NCBI GenBank assembly: GCA_003427395.1
Contig: BFEA01000435.1
Span: 136,951 to 166,937, forward strand
Reading direction: 5' to 3'
Length of the DNA stretch: 29,987 nt
Source of the DNA: Chara braunii
Lineage: Eukaryota > Streptophyta > Charophyceae > Charales > Characeae
A model generated the notes under the pieces. It did no database searches. It was not told the origin of the DNA and saw nothing but the letters and a program-made list of their open reading frames with translations. Positions within the stretch are counted from its first letter, which is position 1. Each line of letters opens with the position of its first letter. Positions 27,334-29,987 of the stretch are shown piece after piece. A program made the position numbers and the translations under genes.

Positions 27334-28709
27334 AAACAGACAATGTGATGAGGATCACCACATTTCAAGCATTGATTGGCGTTCAGCCTTTTCTGCCACA
27401 CTGTTTGGTCAATGCCCATCTCCCTCCAGGGCTCGCCATCGGCAATCCCAGGATGGGCTGGCCATGGCTTGCGCCCTCTACCTCTTCCACCTGTGAAGGG
27501 AGAACCACGTCCACCTTGCGGGGAACCATTACCCCTACCTCCCACGTAGTAGCTACCTTCGCTGCTACTCCCCTGGGTGCTGCGTCCTCTACCTCCACCT
27601 CTTCCTCGGCCTCCTCTACCTCGGCCTCCTCTACCTCGGCCTCCTCTACCTCGGCCTCCTCTACCTCCTTGTCGCCCTCCCCCGCGGGCTGCAACAACCG
27701 CATAGTCCCCTCCCTGGGCTAATTGGTTGCTGTCCNNGTCTTCCANTCCGTAATCTATGTTTTCGTAGGGTAGAGCCTCCACTCCCCCCTCCTCAAATGT
27801 AACTAGAAGCCCGTCCTTCCCCTCGATGTTACCGGATATGGTCTTGTTCTTCCATCGGTTCCCTTTCTGCAAATCCTTCCAATAATGACAGTAATCTGCT
27901 TCTTGAAGGAAACCGGCCTGGTCTACAGCAATCTTGCTGAACTTTTCATACGTCATGCCCTCTTCCTTTGTCTGGGCGTACAATTGGGACTTCAGAGGAT
28001 CGGGAAGTGCCTTTGCGAAGTTGTTCAGAATCTGCGTGGGAGTCAACCCGTGCTCGGGACACTGCAGCAGTTCGTCCATTGTGGACTTCAAAGCGGACAC
28101 ACTCTTCCACCTGCGATTACCGATGTTGAGAATCAGGTACTCTGTACGTNGGGCCAGGTTCTTGTCCTCGAACCTTTCCTTGAGAGCTTTCATAAAGTCC
28201 TCTATGCGGTTGCGTTGGGAATACTCTACCATCGACGAGCAACCCGCTGCCTTNATCANGGATAAGGCGAAGTTGGNAGCGTCCCCTCCAAGACATGAAC
28301 TGGCCATCAACACACGGTCATGGTAAGGAATTAACTGCGCATACAGATACGTGTCCATTGCTGCCTGCCAACACAAAAAGTTCTCTTCTTTCTTCCCGTT
28401 GTAGGTCCACGGGACCTTAACCTTCATCTTCTCCCTCCTTTCTCCTCCTTCAGTTCGCTGTTCATTCCCCTTCCGGTTCTCATCTCCTTTTCGATCTCCT
28501 CCTCCTTTTCCATCATCTCCCGGATCTCCACCATCTCCTCCTCCACCACCGCCGCCTATCTTTACTGCTGCGATGGTGTTCCCAAGCTTGTTGGTGAAGA
28601 TGTCTTCTAACTGCTGAGCATAATTGGCGTTCCTATCGTCAATCCGGTGAGTGGATGCGCAGAGGAAATCGTTCCACGTATCCTTAAATTTTTCTTGGTG
28701 TCGTTCCAA
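27294..28709 (-). CDS. Gag (capsid-like domain, RGG box, CCHC zinc knuckle)
   Basis: About 471 residues. An acidic/basic Gly-rich N-terminal linker leads to the retrotransposon Gag domain (VPWTYNGKKEENFLCWQAAM to about AVDQAGFLQ, residues ~95-280; typical motifs W, L, F-x-A-L-x-x-x-F). A long RGG/GRGG repeat (residues ~345-385) and a CCHC knuckle CLKCGDPHHIVCFC (CX2CX4HX4C) follow near the end. It continues the frame of 28725-29498, from which it is separated only by a TAG; its listed start is a TTG, so the real start lies upstream. Gag forms the virus-like particle and binds RNA. It ends TAG just after the -1 slippery site. Confidence 0.9.
   Translation of the reverse strand: MERHQEKFKDTWNDFLCASTHRIDDRNANYAQQLEDIFTNKLGNTIAAVKIGGGGGGGDGGDPGDDGKGGGDRKGDENRKGNEQRTEGGERREKMKVKVPWTYNGKKEENFLCWQAAMDTYLYAQLIPYHDRVLMASSCLGGDAXNFALSXXKAAGCSSMVEYSQRNRIEDFMKALKERFEDKNLAXRTEYLILNIGNRRWKSVSALKSTMDELLQCPEHGLTPTQILNNFAKALPDPLKSQLYAQTKEEGMTYEKFSKIAVDQAGFLQEADYCHYWKDLQKGNRWKNKTISGNIEGKDGLLVTFEEGGVEALPYENIDYGXEDXDSNQLAQGGDYAVVAARGGGRQGGRGGRGRGGRGRGGRGRGGRGRGGGRGRSTQGSSSEGSYYVGGRGNGSPQGGRGSPFTGGRGRGRKPWPAHPGIADGEPWREMGIDQTVWQKRLNANQCLKCGDPHHIVCFCPDYRYPKGSSQ
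27309..27315 (-). promoter_or_regulatory. Candidate -1 ribosomal frameshift heptamer C_CCA_AAA
   Basis: In the gag frame the codons CCA AAA follow a C, giving CCCAAAA, an X-XXY-YYZ heptamer. A -1 slip here moves translation exactly into the protease frame (AGG GAG CAG...), six codons before the gag stop. The downstream stimulator structure was not determined. Confidence 0.5.
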
Positions 28710-28724
28710 TTTCCCTATGGTTTT

Positions 28725-29498
28725 CTACAGTGCGGTCAATTCCTGGGCGGTGTGCAGCAGGGCGTCGGTCACGAGCGTCAAAGCCTCCTTTGTGTCAGTC
28801 TCCTTGCTCCTCTGCTCTTTCAACCTTCGCTGGAGCGCTTCTCCCTCCTCCCTCAACTTTTTCTTTTCTTCAAACTCCCGCCTCTTTTGACTTAACAACC
28901 GCTGATGGAGGAGGTTATCCCTCTCTGCAATTAATAACTCTCTCTCCTCAGGCTCGACCTTCTCCAGCCTTGCTTCAAATTTCTGCTTCTCCTTCTCGTC
29001 CTCATCGGGCATTTCACTGCGGAACCCAAATCTCTCCATCCATTCCCCCTCGCCGCCTTGGTGGATTTGTAAGTGGCTCGCCTGGCCACTTTGTGCACCG
29101 TCACCCTTTTCTCTTCTCACCAAACTCTCTTCTTCTTCTTCTTCTTCTTCTTCTTCTTTTTTTTTTTTTTCTTCTTCTTCTTCCGCCTCCATTTGTTTTT
29201 TCATTTTCTCCTCCTTCCTCTTCATTTCTTCCTCCATTTTTATTTTCTCTTCTTCTAACTTCTTTTTCAAATCCTCCTCCTTTCGCTTCTTCTTTGCCTC
29301 CTTCCTTTCTCTCTGCTCCCTCAACTTCTCAGCAATTTGGGTCTCTTCTGCTGCTAAGTATGGCTGTGTGGTCATACCGGATTTGGTCGTGGTACAGTGT
29401 CTAACAATCCAGTAGAATCCCAGCGGAAAAACAATGCGGAACAGTGGCTCCCATACAACAGAGAGAGCCAAGAAGGCGAACATCGGATAGTCATCCAT
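28725..29498 (-). CDS. N-terminal Gag extension with Glu/Lys coiled coil
   Basis: About 257 residues from an ATG at 29498, in frame with gag across a TAG at 28725. A hydrophobic segment (residues 6-32, FAFLALSVVW and FPLGFYWIV) is followed by a long charged helix (residues ~50-145; KKKRKEEDLKKKLEEE, a run of Glu encoded by a GAA/GAG repeat) and a second coiled coil (residues ~185-250, LLHQRLLSQKRREFEEKKK). A second ATG at 29375 (M42) would remove the hydrophobic part and may be the true start. Coiled coils could drive Gag multimerisation. If the amber is read, the helix runs on into KTIGKLERHQEKF without a break. Confidence 0.7.
   Translation of the reverse strand: MDDYPMFAFLALSVVWEPLFRIVFPLGFYWIVRHCTTTKSGMTTQPYLAAEETQIAEKLREQRERKEAKKKRKEEDLKKKLEEEKIKMEEEMKRKEEKMKKQMEAEEEEEKKKKEEEEEEEEEESLVRREKGDGAQSGQASHLQIHQGGEGEWMERFGFRSEMPDEDEKEKQKFEARLEKVEPEERELLIAERDNLLHQRLLSQKRREFEEKKKLREEGEALQRRLKEQRSKETDTKEALTLVTDALLHTAQELTAL
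29131..29185. repeat. (CTT)n/T-run microsatellite inside the Gag extension
   Basis: CTTCTT repeats flank an 11-14 base T-run; on the minus strand it encodes the poly-Glu/Lys part of the coiled coil. Such a run is a likely hotspot for length change. Confidence 0.9.
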
Positions 29499-29917
29499 AG
29501 CGGTAATTCAGCACAGCAAGTAAGTGTGCTCCACCTCCTCACCACTGAGACCTACTCCCGACACTTATCCTTACCTACTTCAGGGTCTGACTCGAGCTTG
29601 ACGGGGTTGTCGCTACAGTGACACCTACAGTAACTGACCTGCAGCCGCCGTCACCAAGAAAATACGTGGAAATTTCACCAAAAAATAGCAAAAAGATCCA
29701 GCAGGCAGGGCTAAGGGCAGAAAGCACTTCACTTGGGTCTTCACCATGCCGCTTCCCGCCGATCTTCGTCTTCTGCAGGTGCGTAGATCTCGTTCCAAAC
29801 TTGATTTAGCACCTTTTTCCTTCTTCTCGCCTGCTACAGTGAAACCCCGACACGCACACACCCGCCGGCCTTATGCCTTNNCGGCTTTCTTCCACCACCG
29901 CAGTGCAACGGGTTCCA
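29499..29917 (-). other. Untranslated leader between PBS and gag
   Basis: About 420 bases with no convincing coding sequence. It would carry packaging and dimerisation signals in an intact element; none could be identified by eye. Two N bases lie at 29880-29881. Confidence 0.6.
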
Positions 29918-29929
29918 GCTCCGATACCA
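29918..29929 (-). promoter_or_regulatory. Primer binding site, initiator Met-tRNA type
   Basis: Minus strand TGGTATCGGAGC, starting one base after the 5' LTR. It differs at one position from the common plant PBS TGGTATCAGAGC complementary to initiator-Met tRNA. This tRNA would prime first-strand synthesis. Confidence 0.85.
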
Positions 29930-29930
29930 G

Positions 29931-29987
29931 TGAAATGAACCTCTCAAGATTCAATCTTAGAATATAACATGCAAATTGAGAGCAATC
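29931..29987 (-). repeat. 5' LTR, first 57 bases only
   Basis: Identical to 23390-23446. The remaining ~390 bases lie outside the window. Confidence 0.9.

Larger units (their letters stand above)
23390..29987 (-). mobile_element. Ty3/gypsy LTR retrotransposon (5' LTR cut by window end)
   Basis: Minus-strand order: 5' LTR (from 29931 outward), PBS, coiled-coil and Gag, protease, RT, RNase H, integrase, PPT, 3' LTR. This RT-RNase H-integrase order is diagnostic of Ty3/gypsy. The first 57 bases of the two LTRs are identical, suggesting a recent insertion. Coding is nearly continuous but broken by amber codons at 28725, 25814 and 25262, by a frame step between protease and RT, and by loss of the integrase C-terminus. 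Scattered N calls occur inside it. It is inserted in a hammerhead repeat unit. Confidence 0.95.

Overview
The window looks like repeat-dominated nuclear DNA from a plant-lineage eukaryote. The evidence is Ty3/gypsy retrotransposons, a plant-type initiator-Met tRNA primer binding site, a Myb/SANT-like (trihelix) pseudogene, long AG/GT microsatellites, minisatellites, GT-AG-like splice signals and no bacterial gene organisation. The styles of the gypsy polyprotein and of the Myb/SANT family resemble those I associate with charophyte algae such as Chara; that is recollection, not a search. I see no convincingly intact host gene.

Layout, left to right. 1-735 is a ~124-bp tandem repeat (six copies). 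1003-1936 holds about eleven short hairpins with a near-constant AACTTA loop and covarying stems. 2646-5103 is a decayed plus-strand gypsy element (Q-rich stretch, zinc knuckle, protease, RT, start of the RNase H region), ending in a 19-bp inverted repeat. 5340-11570 carries, on the minus strand, a decayed coding locus built from at least five diverged modules of ~0.9 kb, interrupted at about 5440-6640 by a G-rich insert containing a 275-bp tandem duplication. 11799-12443 (plus) has exon-like sequence with a weak FYRN-like match. 13590-17332 is simple and tandem repeat territory: two AG arrays around a fold-back, a 54-bp minisatellite, a Q-rich CAG/CAA stretch, a ~155-bp tandem repeat and a poly-G run beside an N. 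18124-18876 is a diverged ~280-bp direct repeat. 19894-21621 (minus) is a frameshifted Myb/SANT-like pseudogene. 23002-23389 is two tandem ~199-bp units, each with a complete type III hammerhead ribozyme core on the plus strand. 23390-29987 is a minus-strand Ty3/gypsy LTR retrotransposon whose 3' LTR lies inside the second ribozyme unit; its 5' LTR runs off the right edge.

How the parts relate: the LTR element encodes Gag (coiled coil, RGG box, CCHC knuckle), protease, RT, RNase H and integrase, with PBS, PPT and a -1 slippery heptamer at the gag-protease junction. Its pol frame is broken only by amber (TAG) codons and it lacks the integrase C-terminus. The ribozyme units resemble retrozymes, non-autonomous elements thought to use enzymes of LTR elements, and the two sit next to each other here by insertion. 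The strongest candidates for new biology are the tandem hammerhead units, the covarying hairpin array and the unrecognised five-module locus.
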